A stretch of DNA of 22,391 nucleotides from Sedimentisphaerales bacterium (GCA_016928975.1 JAFGJR010000218.1:1-22391); one strand, 5' to 3'; positions 1 to 7,575 are shown, counted from the first letter of the stretch. Program-made: numbers and translations. Notes: generated by a model not told the origin, from the sequence alone.

Positions 1-3000
1 GTCGGCGGGATGGAACATGACCTCGCTGATTCGCAGGCTCTGGCGAACCGCCCCGACCGCAAACACCGCCTCATTCAACGCACTCCATACATTGCCGCTG
101 CGCGCGCGGGCCTTGACATGAGTGCTCCTGTCCAGTGCAACCGGGCCAGTGTACTTAACGGCGGTTGGAGCAATCCCGCCACCCTGCGCAGGACTGCCCT
201 CGGCTGCTTCCAGGGACGCGGTGATCAGGAAATCGGAACTGGTTCTGGTGACATTGAGGCCATGAATCGCCAGGACGTTCTGCCCCGGTCTCAGCAGATC
301 GACGTGGTCGCTGATGTTGAACGGCTCGGCGGTGTCGGCCTCGCGATTCAGTTCAGAGGCTGAGTTCCAGCTTGGCGTCCCCGAGAACCCGGCGCGGTGC
401 ACTTCGGTGCCGTTGAGGTAGGCGATGAAGCCATCGTCATACCGCACATTGAGCGTCAGCGACGTGAATTTGCTCGGATCGGAGGCCAGGTTGAACGGTA
501 TCCGAATGTAGCAACTGGTGTTGATGCTGTACATCTCCGTTCTCACGTCAATGCTGATCAGAGACTGGTACCCGGAGCTGCGTTCGTAGCCGACACCACC
601 GGGACCCCCGGTGGCGGATTTCCAGGTCGAATCGTCAAAGGCGCTGCCGCCCTTCCAGGCGTCGCTGACATCCCCCGTGGGCACCAGGGCGCGTTTCGCG
701 GCGTTCTCTGCCACAATGATCTGGCCGGGCACTGCCGCGACGGCCTTCTCCGGCAGTCGCGGGTCGCTGCCGTCGAGCGTGTAGTACACGTCGTTCGAGG
801 ACTGCATCACCGCGGCAGAGCCGGTCGCCACGTGACCGCCCAGGGGGGTGAGCGCGGGCGGGTCCACGTTCGGGTACCAGCCCTGAGACTTGAGTTGATT
901 CAGGACGATGGTGGTTCGCTGCGGGAAGTAGCTCTTCACCATGCCATTGATGTCCGGCAGCCAGTCGTCGTCCCTGGTGCGCGGCTTGGAGGTTTTGGAG
1001 TCGCCCCACCGGGCGGATTCCGCGATGATCGCCATGTCGATTTCCTGAGCGCGGGCCATGAAACGATCCATGCACGGCTGGGGCGTCAGGACGCCACCGT
1101 TGAAGAAGTGCTGGTACGCGCGATCCGCAAACCGCATTCGGTATTCGGGATGCAGAATCAGGTGCGTGTGCATCCACAATGGATTGGACTGATTGAACTG
1201 CTGGCCCACGCGGAGCGTCGATGCGGCGAAAAGGCGAGATTCGTACAGGTCGTACAGGGAGTGTTCCGCATCATGGCGGAAGAAGATGAAGCCCTCCGGA
1301 TGAACGCGGTTGTAGATGCCGTAGAAGTTGTTGCAGACCAGGGCCCAGGCGCTGACCGGGCCGTCCGGGTCGCCGACGTAGTACGTGCACAGCATGTAGT
1401 CGATGAGATTGTCCACGTCGAGAAGTTTCTCGTAGGCGGGGTTGGGCGTGCCGTTCGGATTGAGGCCCTGGACGCGATAATAAGTCGCGTCGTCGAAACC
1501 GGCGACGGAAGCGTCCCAGAGCCGGCGCCAGGCATCGAGAGTCCCGTCGGTGGCCTCGATGTCATAGCCTCCGTTGCCCGCGCGAGATTTGACGACGTCG
1601 TAGTCCTCTTTGGCCGGGCCGAAGTACGACTCGGCGTAGGAAGCCTCGGACCGTTCCTGCGTCTGAAAGAGCCCCCAATACTGGCCGTCGATGTAGAGAT
1701 GATAGTAACGGCTGCGGGTGTAGGGCCGGCCCATGTCACGTTGCGTGTCGCGGGAGAAGACCTCGCGGACAAACGTGTCTCGCGGACTCTGGTTGCCCTC
1801 GAAGCTCCAGGAGTAGTTCTGGCCGGTTCGCAGGTCAACGGTCTCGAATTCATCGACGCCTTCATCGCCGAAGAGCGGGTATTTGAGAACGGGCGAGCCG
1901 TACTCCGTTCGGAAGAAGAGGCGAAACGCGTGTTTCGGATTGCTGCCGGTGCGGCTGTACCCGCCGCGAATCCGCAAACCGGCGTCGATCTGGAAACCCT
2001 CCGTGCCGTCGGGATAGATCAGTTCCGCGGACACCGGCCGCTCCCAGTCCAGCCCCTGGTTGCGGGCATTCACGTAGATGCCCTTGGCGACATCGAAGAG
2101 GTTCGCAGGATCCGTCACTAACGAGATCGTCGGGATCGCCAACAGGGCATCGTTCATGAGGTCCTTGTACCGGGGGTCGTTCACGACGTCCGGGTCCATG
2201 CCGTAGTTCAGTGTCTGCCCGTTGACGCTGCTGGTGGGCCATCCGCGTCCGGGAGATGCGCCCGTCGGTGATTGCTGGATCACATCGGCAATGAAGATGT
2301 AGGTGCGCGTCTCGATGGCCGAGGCATACCAGCCGATTTTGATGCCCGTGGCCCGCAGGCAGGTGGTCTTGTTGATTCGCACCGGAACGCTGTAGAGGGA
2401 CGCTGTGGCGCTGGGCCGCATCGTGATGGCCGAGTAAGGATCCGTGCCGTCGATCGTGTAGTAGATCATCGCTCCTTCGGTCGGGCAGGTGATCGCGACA
2501 GAGAACTCCCGGTCGAAGAAGCCGTGGTCGAAGTTGAACTTCGGCTTCTTGACGATCCCCTGGTAGATAATGAAGTTCGGGATTCCCGGATTGGGAAAGG
2601 GCATCTGAACCCAGGTATCGTTACCATCGGGATACCGGCCGTAAGAGACATCCGTCATCTGCTGGCCAAAGACGATGCTGTCGATCAGCGTCACGCCGTC
2701 CTTGTCGAACAGGCCGATCTCCTCGCCGCTGGCGTCCAGTGAGAAACTGGCGTGCAGGCCCGTGTCCGTCACGTCCTTGTCGGCCCAGATCACCAGGTAT
2801 CCCTGCGGTGCAATGGTGGTCTCACTCGCCTTACCGGTGGGGATCTGCCATTTCGTGGGCGTGAGCAGGTCATCCGTCAGGTACATCCCGCCGATGTCGA
2901 TCTGGGAGTCCCCTGGATTGTACAGCTCGAACCAATCGGCTGCCTCGCCCTGCGGGTCACTGTACATGTTCCCCGAATTTGAGGCAAGGAGTTCATTGAT

Positions 3001-3108
3001 GACGACCGGCGCGCCGCCGCCCTGTCCTCTGAGGATGCCGGCCTCAAAAGAGGTCAGTCCGAGGATGAACGCCATGACGGAAACTGAGACTCTGTCAGGT
3101 CTGAACAT
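1..3108 (-). CDS. Exported CotH-kinase-fold protein with lamin-tail and chitobiase-C-like domains (3' end outside window)
   Basis: One uninterrupted minus-strand frame gives 1036 codons with no stop before the window edge. The start ATG follows GGAGAGAGGA with 6-7 bases spacing. Residues 1-30 look like a signal peptide (MFRPDR, then a hydrophobic stretch). A lamin-tail domain covers about 33-165 (VVINELLASNSG, DWFELYNPGD). A chitobiase/hexosaminidase C-terminal-like fold follows at about 190-285 (IYYTIDGTDP). The CotH domain covers about 325-700, with RIRGGYSR from 379, YYHLYIDGQYWGLFQTQE, NLIDYMLCTYYVGD and FFRHDAEHSL around 610-618. A second YYTLDGSDP unit (about 755-790) and a beta-sandwich (about 806-960) follow. 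The last residues (LRISEVMFHPAD) begin a second lamin-tail domain. CotH proteins are atypical kinases, in Bacillus acting on spore-coat proteins. The role here is unknown, probably at the cell surface. Domain identity is confident, substrate is not. Confidence 0.93.
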   Translation of the reverse strand, partial: MFRPDRVSVSVMAFILGLTSFEAGILRGQGGGAPVVINELLASNSGNMYSDPQGEAADWFELYNPGDSQIDIGGMYLTDDLLTPTKWQIPTGKASETTIAPQGYLVIWADKDVTDTGLHASFSLDASGEEIGLFDKDGVTLIDSIVFGQQMTDVSYGRYPDGNDTWVQMPFPNPGIPNFIIYQGIVKKPKFNFDHGFFDREFSVAITCPTEGAMIYYTIDGTDPYSAITMRPSATASLYSVPVRINKTTCLRATGIKIGWYASAIETRTYIFIADVIQQSPTGASPGRGWPTSSVNGQTLNYGMDPDVVNDPRYKDLMNDALLAIPTISLVTDPANLFDVAKGIYVNARNQGLDWERPVSAELIYPDGTEGFQIDAGLRIRGGYSRTGSNPKHAFRLFFRTEYGSPVLKYPLFGDEGVDEFETVDLRTGQNYSWSFEGNQSPRDTFVREVFSRDTQRDMGRPYTRSRYYHLYIDGQYWGLFQTQERSEASYAESYFGPAKEDYDVVKSRAGNGGYDIEATDGTLDAWRRLWDASVAGFDDATYYRVQGLNPNGTPNPAYEKLLDVDNLIDYMLCTYYVGDPDGPVSAWALVCNNFYGIYNRVHPEGFIFFRHDAEHSLYDLYESRLFAASTLRVGQQFNQSNPLWMHTHLILHPEYRMRFADRAYQHFFNGGVLTPQPCMDRFMARAQEIDMAIIAESARWGDSKTSKPRTRDDDWLPDINGMVKSYFPQRTTIVLNQLKSQGWYPNVDPPALTPLGGHVATGSAAVMQSSNDVYYTLDGSDPRLPEKAVAAVPGQIIVAENAAKRALVPTGDVSDAWKGGSAFDDSTWKSATGGPGGVGYERSSGYQSLISIDVRTEMYSINTSCYIRIPFNLASDPSKFTSLTLNVRYDDGFIAYLNGTEVHRAGFSGTPSWNSASELNREADTAEPFNISDHVDLLRPGQNVLAIHGLNVTRTSSDFLITASLEAAEGSPAQGGGIAPTAVKYTGPVALDRSTHVKARARSGNVWSALNEAVFAVGAVRQSLRISEVMFHPAD

Positions 3109-3153
3109 TATTTGTCCTCTCTCCAGTATCGATCTTGAGCCAATAACAAGGAA

Positions 3154-3167
3154 GCCGCATATGCGGC
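3154..3167. repeat. Perfect 14-bp palindrome in the CotH-gene leader
   Basis: GCCGCATATGCGGC is perfectly self-complementary. It lies between the predicted start site (near 3229) and the start codon at 3108. The neighbouring GCGGCATCCGC can form an alternative hairpin with its right half. It could be an operator or a leader hairpin; the sequence does not decide between them. Confidence 0.5.
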
Positions 3168-3213
3168 ATCCGCATGCGACCACAGATAGGCAGCCCCATC
3201 CCGCCCTGATCGT

Positions 3214-3231
3214 GCAAATGCGCTCATTTGC
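3214..3231. promoter_or_regulatory. Operator-like dyad GCAAATG-N4-CATTTGC
   Basis: Perfect 7-base arms flank a 4-base spacer. The dyad begins 5 bases downstream of the predicted -10 box of the CotH gene, so it covers the expected transcription start, a classic repressor position. No regulator gene lies nearby. Confidence 0.5.
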
Positions 3232-3235
3232 CGTC

Positions 3236-3264
3236 ATTGTACCATACAAGGCCACGAAAATCAA
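3236..3264 (-). promoter_or_regulatory. Sigma70-type promoter of the CotH-like gene
   Basis: On the minus strand, TTGATT (-35, 3259-3264) is separated by 17 bases from TACAAT (-10, 3236-3241). The -10 is preceded by TGG, an extended -10 element. Four of six and five of six positions match consensus. The start site would be near 3229, giving a leader of about 120 nt. Confidence 0.6.
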
Positions 3265-3398
3265 AGAGGCGGAGGCGATCCTCCGGGGTGGTCGGCCAGA
3301 AGGTGGATGTGGGCAGCGTGAGCACATGAAAGGGGAAAGAGGCATGTCAGGTAGTATAGGGTAGCGCACAAGTCATGCTGGGGTAAGTGGGGTAAAAT

Positions 3399-3441
3399 AG
3401 AGAAATTTCTCTTGACAAACCACCAGGACGTATGGTAACCT
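3399..3441 (+). promoter_or_regulatory. Possible promoter with overlapping palindrome, reading toward the cysteine-rich protein gene
   Basis: A consensus -35 TTGACA lies at 3412-3417. The best -10 is weak: TAACCT at 3436-3441 (18-base spacer). The perfect palindrome AGAGAAATTTCTCT (3399-3412) ends on the first base of the -35, as an operator would. Just upstream, GGGGTAA occurs twice (from 3380 and 3389). The predicted start site (about 3448) falls at the base of the hairpin at 3450-3480. Confidence 0.4.
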
Positions 3442-3449
3442 GCTGCGCA

Positions 3450-3480
3450 TAGTGAACTGCTAAGAGCAAGCAGATCACTA
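3450..3480 (+). other. 5' hairpin of the putative long leader
   Basis: TAGTGA (3450-3455) pairs with TCACTA (3475-3480). CTGCT (3457-3461) pairs with AGCAG (3469-3473). A single A-A mismatch lies between the helices and the loop has 7 bases. A second helix follows directly: CAGGTCG with CGGCCTG, including one G-T pair. Such a 5'-end hairpin could stabilise a transcript. Confidence 0.5.
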
Positions 3481-3880
3481 CAGGTCGGGCATCTGAACGT
3501 GACGTGTTCGGCCTGCTGGGTGGCAGGGTGAGAGTCAGGGAGGTAGGAAACGGCCAATGGATCGGTCAACTGACGTATCCAGCAAGCGCACTTCTGCTTT
3601 TCTCATGACCTATCATCTGCTTCCGAAGTAGTGGACTGCACCGTCCGAACATCGGGCGGCAGCGTGCTCTCAGATAACAAGGACGGAACGCTGTGTCGGA
3701 GAAGCATCGCCTCGTGGCAGACCTCGCAGCAACTGCACCGGGGACGATGACGACGGACCGATTCGGCGGCTATTTCGGAGTCTTCTGGTGTGTAATCCAC
3801 CCAGGGCCATGCCCGGGATCTATACCCAGAACCTACGGACAGGTTTGATCTGTGAAAATCCCTCTCAGGGAGGTCGGAGA

Positions 3881-3890
3881 AAGGAGGTGA
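3881..3890 (+). promoter_or_regulatory. Perfect Shine-Dalgarno sequence without a canonical start codon
   Basis: AAGGAGGTGA is complementary to the usual 16S rRNA 3' end over ten bases. The next bases (GGCAATAACAAAACTG) offer no ATG, GTG or TTG at working distance, only ATA (3895) or CTG. From ATA the frame stays open to a stop at 4195-4197, 3 bases before the next gene. Upstream CCCTCTC could partly pair with it. Confidence 0.4.
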
Positions 3891-4033
3891 GGCAATAACA
3901 AAACTGCTGTCGCAGACAGCACACGATCTGCGAGTCGCCTGGAAACTTCGGCCCTCTTTCGGGCGACAGGATGAATCCCCCGTGCGGGCAGACGGTGCAG
4001 ATACCGGGGAGACCAAGCACGTTCGGGCCGTGA

Positions 4034-4066
4034 CTGTTCGGCCAGGAAACGGGCAGTGCCGAACAG
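4034..4066 (+). other. Nine-bp inverted repeat in the leader
   Basis: CTGTTCGGC (4034-4042) and GCCGAACAG (4058-4066) are perfectly complementary around a 15-base loop. There is no following T-tract, so it is not a standard terminator. It lies 134 bases before the next start codon. Confidence 0.5.
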
Positions 4067-4199
4067 CGTGCGAAATGCAGTACCGCCCGTTGAAGTGTAC
4101 GGCACAGGCAGAGCAACGCCTTGCCGAAATCGTAGAATGCCGCTTCAGAGGCCGAACCGGCCGACCTGGAGCGAGACTGACGTTGATAAAGGAGTGAAG

Positions 4200-4658
4200 A
4201 TGATGAAGGGATGCATTACTACTGCCGCAATCATAGCCCTCCTGGCTGTGGGTGTGCAGGCAGGCGAAATCAAACTACATGAGTGGCCATGCCAATTCAT
4301 CTCCGTGGAGATCGCCTCGATTCCGGTTGTGATGGACGTCGGGTATTTCGTCAAGATCAAGAATCAGGACTCGTTGAGGATCAAACTGATCCAGGATGAG
4401 GCGGACATTCACAAGTTCAAAGGGTGCACCGACATGTCCGTCGAGAGCAACTTCAACCTGACCCTGAGCTGCAGCATCTCGAAGACCGGCGCCATTGACG
4501 GCACCTATTCGTGCAGCGTGAATCCCACGGAATGCAACGCGGGCAGCACAACGGTCCAGGTGTGCGCCACGTTGACGGGCGCCAATCTGAATGGCCAGCC
4601 TGCTGGAACGAAGAACGTCCAGGTGGCCACCGTCAAGATCAAAGTCAAGCCTCGATAG
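4200..4658 (+). CDS. Small exported cysteine-rich protein of unknown function
   Basis: This is a 152-residue protein. The start at 4200 (ATGATGAAG) is chosen because AAGGAG lies 5-6 bases upstream and a signal peptide begins there; the frame is open further upstream without a binding site. MMKGC plus a hydrophobic stretch ends in VQA-GE, a likely signal peptidase I site after residue 21. The mature part of about 131 residues holds six cysteines (EWPC, KGC, LSC, YSC, TEC, QVC), alternating short hydrophobic stretches suggesting a beta-sandwich, and a basic end (KIKVKPR). Even cysteine number plus export suggests disulfides. No catalytic motif or membrane anchor is seen. It appears monocistronic, with a long leader and its own terminator. 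I do not recognise the family and propose no function. Confidence 0.85.
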   Translation: MMKGCITTAAIIALLAVGVQAGEIKLHEWPCQFISVEIASIPVVMDVGYFVKIKNQDSLRIKLIQDEADIHKFKGCTDMSVESNFNLTLSCSISKTGAIDGTYSCSVNPTECNAGSTTVQVCATLTGANLNGQPAGTKNVQVATVKIKVKPR

Positions 4659-4780
4659 GGAGGATGGCAGGCTGATGGAACAGCCCAGCCAGCGTGGCAC
4701 CTGCCCGGCAACACTCATCGGGGCTATGGATAGAGAAGGACACGCCGGTGGTGCCAGCGACCGCTGAGGCGATCGAGCCG

Positions 4781-4817
4781 AAGGGGAGAGATGGTGAAAG
4801 AGCCCATCTCTCCCCTT
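4781..4817 (+). terminator. Strong intrinsic terminator after the cysteine-rich protein gene
   Basis: AAGGGGAGAGATGG (4781-4794) pairs perfectly with CCATCTCTCCCCTT (4804-4817) over 14 bp, loop TGAAAGAGC. Outer CCG and CGG can extend the stem past one bulged T. TTTCGGGTTTTG follows. It could also end transcripts arriving from the minus-strand operon. Confidence 0.8.
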
Positions 4818-5018
4818 TCGGGTTTTGCCGGCCTGCGTGCCGGAAGACCGGCTTGAGATCCGTCATGGGGCGAATCGCAACGACCGTCAGGGGGCGGGAG
4901 CGGTTCTGCTCGACGCCGGGTAAGCCCTCCCTGTTGCGACAGGGCGTTGCGAGCCTCGTCCTGCTGCCATGGTTGCGGAAGATAACCGGCCGCCACGCGT
5001 CTCTTGAATAGATGTGCA
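4818..5018. other. Intergenic stretch with a small hairpin, no gene seen
   Basis: No supported gene. CCCTGT-TGCG-ACAGGG (4929-4944) forms a compact 6-bp hairpin without a T-tract. The stretch lies between the terminator and the rhomboid remnant, and may include further decayed sequence of that gene. Confidence 0.4.
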
Positions 5019-5150
5019 CACTGCGCGGGGTCGTTTCACCTCCTGGGAAACATGTGGTTCCTCTGGATCTTCGGCAACGCGGTCTGCGCGAAGATCGGGA
5101 GCATTGCCTATCTGCCCGTGTACATCTTCCTGGGCGTCAGCAACGCATCC
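5019..5150 (+). pseudogene. Rhomboid intramembrane protease remnant
   Basis: The translated frame reads HCAGSFHLLGNMWFLWIFG followed by NAVCAKIGSIAYLPVYIFLGV. This matches the second transmembrane segment of rhomboid proteases, with the HxxxN signature (H-LLG-N) whose His and Asn help form the oxyanion hole. Everything after LGV is missing, including the GxSG serine and the catalytic His helix. No start codon, binding site or first membrane segment precedes it in frame. The frame continues past 5150 only as the antisense of the cupin gene, whose stop codon lies at 5154-5156. It is therefore about 44 codons of a gene that normally encodes over 200 residues, cut on both sides and probably inactive. 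Identification rests on motif recognition by eye. Confidence 0.7.
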
Positions 5151-5153
5151 ACT

Positions 5154-6374
5154 TTACTCGATCTTCAGGTCCGGATTGCCGGGCCCGAAGTGCTTGAGCA
5201 TGACGATGGGATCGGCCATCGACGGATTCGTGATCGTCACGCCTTCTTTGGCCGCTCGCTCGGTGACGAAGAACTCGTCGAATGTGAGCTGGCCGTAGCG
5301 GATCATCGTGGGCGTCTCGATATCCCAGACGCCGAAGGTGCCGTGGCCCTGCATCATGATGAAGCCGTAGGCGCCGCTGTCCTTGATCGTCACCGTCGCA
5401 CCCGGCTGGACGGTCAGCTCCTTGGCACTGAAGGCGTCGGACTTGTAGCAGATCCAGTTCTCGATGAAGCCCTGCTTGGCCATTTCCTTCGCCGGGTACG
5501 CCGGCCTGGGCCGCATGAAGCGGTTCTTGACGAAATCCGGATCGACATTGAGATCCCAATCGATGACGCTGAGCAGCCAATCCACGTCGCCTTGCCTGTC
5601 CTTCGGCGTGTCTTTCCACAGCAGTTCTTTGGGCACGACCTGGTTGTGGGTGACGTTCTCGTACATGGCGAAGACGTCCGAGGCCTTCTGCGGCTCGTAC
5701 GTGCACAGGCTCCCCGGGGCGTGAAGGACACCCGGCGGCACGTCCCACCCGGTCCCGACATCGAGTCGATAAGCGGGAGCCAGAGACGTGATGGAGTTGT
5801 CTCTGCCTTCGGCGGCGTCCAGCAATGCCTTGCGGACCTGGTCTCGGGTCACGCCAGGATTGAGACCGAAGAAGGTGTAGGGAAAATCGCCGCCGTGATT
5901 GTTGACCTGGGGCGCGAAGAAGTACGCCTCGGGCTTGCCGAGCTGCCCGGTGAGCTTGGCGTGTCTGTCGCGATGGTGAATATGGTGCGGCAACGCGCCC
6001 TTGTTGTCGAAGAATTTCGAGTACATGGGCCAGCGACCGTGCTTTCTCCAAATCCGCTGACCGATGATCTCGCCCTGTAGTTCCTCAACGGCGTCGCGCA
6101 GAAGGACTCGCTCGGTCTTCTCGCCGTCCTGGAAGAGGACGAAGCTGAGCCCCTCGTTGGGCGAAGTCAGCGGGCCGTTGTCGGCTGGCGTCGTGGAGGA
6201 GAACCACCGCTCGTCGATACCGCCCCGCTCGCCGCCCATGGCGTAATGGTCATCCGGATGCAGCTTGATCCGCCGGCCCGGTACGCAGAACGACCGCGGC
6301 ACCCAGTTCGGCGCCAGACGCAGAACTCCCTGGCCCTGCTCCAGAGCCCTTTCAACAATTCTCTTTACCGCCAT
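5154..6374 (-). CDS. Cupin / class I phosphomannose-isomerase-like protein
   Basis: This is a 406-residue cytosolic protein, last gene of the four-gene operon. The ATG at 6374 follows AAAGGAG with 6 bases spacing. A metal-binding cupin is visible: HHIHH at 130-134, E149 (GKPEAYFF) and H218 (WDVPPGVLHAPGSL). This resembles the His/Glu/His zinc site of type I mannose-6-phosphate isomerases. A second cupin-like half covers about 310-406 (LTVQPGATVTIKD, GHGTFGVWDIET). It lacks clear similarity to the sugar-phosphate-binding C-terminus of true ManA, so the substrate is uncertain. Context suggests isomerisation of a sugar or sugar acid in the same pathway as its neighbours. No signal peptide or membrane segment. 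Sure of the fold, unsure of the reaction. Confidence 0.85.
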   Translation of the reverse strand: MAVKRIVERALEQGQGVLRLAPNWVPRSFCVPGRRIKLHPDDHYAMGGERGGIDERWFSSTTPADNGPLTSPNEGLSFVLFQDGEKTERVLLRDAVEELQGEIIGQRIWRKHGRWPMYSKFFDNKGALPHHIHHRDRHAKLTGQLGKPEAYFFAPQVNNHGGDFPYTFFGLNPGVTRDQVRKALLDAAEGRDNSITSLAPAYRLDVGTGWDVPPGVLHAPGSLCTYEPQKASDVFAMYENVTHNQVVPKELLWKDTPKDRQGDVDWLLSVIDWDLNVDPDFVKNRFMRPRPAYPAKEMAKQGFIENWICYKSDAFSAKELTVQPGATVTIKDSGAYGFIMMQGHGTFGVWDIETPTMIRYGQLTFDEFFVTERAAKEGVTITNPSMADPIVMLKHFGPGNPDLKIE

Positions 6375-6399
6375 GACAACTCCTTTTCTCCGAGAACGA

Positions 6400-6435
6400 G
6401 ATAGGACCGATAGGACGCAGAGGACCTATAGGACC
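6400..6435. repeat. Four imperfect 9-bp tandem repeats between operon genes
   Basis: Units read GATAGGACC, GATAGGACG, CAGAGGACC and TATAGGACC. They fill the 61-base gap between the dehydrogenase and the cupin gene and touch the dehydrogenase stop codon. They do not form a clear terminator. Confidence 0.6.
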
Positions 6436-7575
6436 TCACGATTTCACTTTTTCCCACTTGCCGTTCTTCGCGGAGGCCAGCACGGCGTCACAGACGTATT
6501 GGGTCGCCAGGGCCTCGCGGAACGTCGGCGAGGCCGGCTTGCCCTTGCCCAGCGCTTCCAGAAAATCGGCCACCTGGTGGATGAACGTGTGCTCGTAGCC
6601 GATCTGCAGGCCGGGCACCCACCAATGTCCCATGTACGGCTGGTCGCTATCGCTGACGTGAATCGACCGCCAGCCGCGAACGATCGACTCGTCGCGGTGG
6701 TCAAAGTAACTGAGCCGATGCAGGTCGTGCAGGTCCCAGGCGATGGAGGCGTGCTCGCCGTTGATCTCGAACGTGTACAGGGCCTTGTGCCCACGGGCGT
6801 ACCGGGTGGACTCGAAGTTGCCCAGCGATCCGTTCTCGAAGCGGCAGAAGAACGTGCAGGCGTCGTCGATTCCAACCGGCTCGACCTTGCCGGTCTCCAC
6901 GTTCAGGCGCTCTTTCACGAACGTCTCGGTCATGGCGCATACGGACTCGATCCGTCCGTTCTGCCACATGGCCGTGTCGATGCAGTGGGCCAGCAGATCG
7001 CCGGTCACTCCGGAGCCGGCCGCCTTGACATCGAGCCTCCACGTGGCCATTCCGCCCTGCGGCACCTTCGACGAGATCGTCCAGTCCTGTAAGAAGTTGG
7101 CGCGGTAGTGGAAGATCTTGCCCAGCCGGCCGCTGTCGATAATCTGCTTGGCCAGTGTCACCGCCGGCACCCGGCGGTAGTTGAAGGAAACGAGGTTGGC
7201 CACGCCTGCCTTCTCGACGGCCTGGACCATCGGCTCGGCCTCCGCGCCGGTCCTCGCCAACGGCTTCTCGCAGACGATCATCTTGCCTGCCTGCGCCGCG
7301 GCGATCGCAAGTTCCGCGTGGTAGTTGTTCGGCACGCAGATGTCCACGATGTCAATGCTCTTGTCGTCCATCACTTTGTGCCAGTCGGTCGCGTAGGACT
7401 GGTAGCCCCAGCGATCTGCGAAGGCTTTTGCCTCCTTCTCTTCCAGTCCGCAGATCGTCTTGAGGACTGGCTGGTACGGCACGTCGAAGAAATTGGTCAC
7501 CTTGCGATAGGCGTTGGAGTGTGTACGGCCCATGAAGCCGTAGCCGATCATGCCAACATTCAGTGGTTTGGTCAT
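6436..7575 (-). CDS. Gfo/Idh/MocA family NAD(P)-dependent oxidoreductase
   Basis: This is a 379-residue cytosolic dehydrogenase. I choose the second ATG (7575) because AAGGA directly abuts the first ATG (7584) but stands 8 bases from the second. The N-terminal Rossmann fold shows GYGFMG (GxGxxG at 11-16) followed by H19. The family EKP motif is at 103-105 (CEKPLA), and GDLLAH at 192-197 supplies the conserved Asp193 and His197 of the catalytic region. The C-terminal alpha/beta domain follows. The family oxidises sugars, inositols or their derivatives with NAD(P). Neighbouring epimerase and isomerase genes fit a sugar or polyol route. The substrate cannot be read from the sequence. Confidence 0.93.
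   Translation of the reverse strand: MTKPLNVGMIGYGFMGRTHSNAYRKVTNFFDVPYQPVLKTICGLEEKEAKAFADRWGYQSYATDWHKVMDDKSIDIVDICVPNNYHAELAIAAAQAGKMIVCEKPLARTGAEAEPMVQAVEKAGVANLVSFNYRRVPAVTLAKQIIDSGRLGKIFHYRANFLQDWTISSKVPQGGMATWRLDVKAAGSGVTGDLLAHCIDTAMWQNGRIESVCAMTETFVKERLNVETGKVEPVGIDDACTFFCRFENGSLGNFESTRYARGHKALYTFEINGEHASIAWDLHDLHRLSYFDHRDESIVRGWRSIHVSDSDQPYMGHWWVPGLQIGYEHTFIHQVADFLEALGKGKPASPTFREALATQYVCDAVLASAKNGKWEKVKS

Larger units (their letters stand above)
3481..4199 (+). other. Gene-poor, structured stretch upstream of the cysteine-rich protein gene
   Basis: No convincing gene is visible on either strand in about 720 bases. Frames are short, start poorly and have no recognisable products. One 24-codon frame starts at ATG 3557 behind GGGAGG and ends at 3631; it is too short to support. 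Hairpins include CAGCGT/ACGCTG near 3660-3695, GTCGCC/GGCGAC near 3925-3968, and a 9-bp perfect stem at 4034-4066. A perfect Shine-Dalgarno sequence stands at 3881-3890 without a normal start codon. It may be a long 5' leader, a separate small RNA or a decayed gene. Confidence 0.4.

Noticed and set aside
397..2121. Long plus-strand open frame of 574 codons
   Set aside because: It is antisense to the CotH-like gene, whose frame gives clear lamin-tail and CotH motifs. The plus translation is low-complexity Val/Gly/Arg-rich sequence typical of a GC-rich shadow.
3557..3631. A 24-codon frame starting MDRSTDVSSKR behind GGGAGG
   Set aside because: Very short, spacing of about 11 bases, no recognisable content. 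It may be a leader peptide but cannot be supported.
3982..4197. Frame starting at GTG 3982 and ending just before the cysteine-rich protein
   Set aside because: No binding site before GTG, and arginine- and cysteine-rich content without domain features. The 9-bp hairpin lies within it. Kept only as part of the leader discussion.
4056..4199. N-terminal extension of the cysteine-rich protein by 48 residues
   Set aside because: It would bury the signal peptide inside the protein and ignore the AAGGAG site before 4200.
5004..6080. Plus-strand open frame of 358 codons starting with rhomboid-like residues
   Set aside because: Only the first 49 codons are rhomboid-like. The rest is antisense of the cupin gene, so it was recorded as a short pseudogene.
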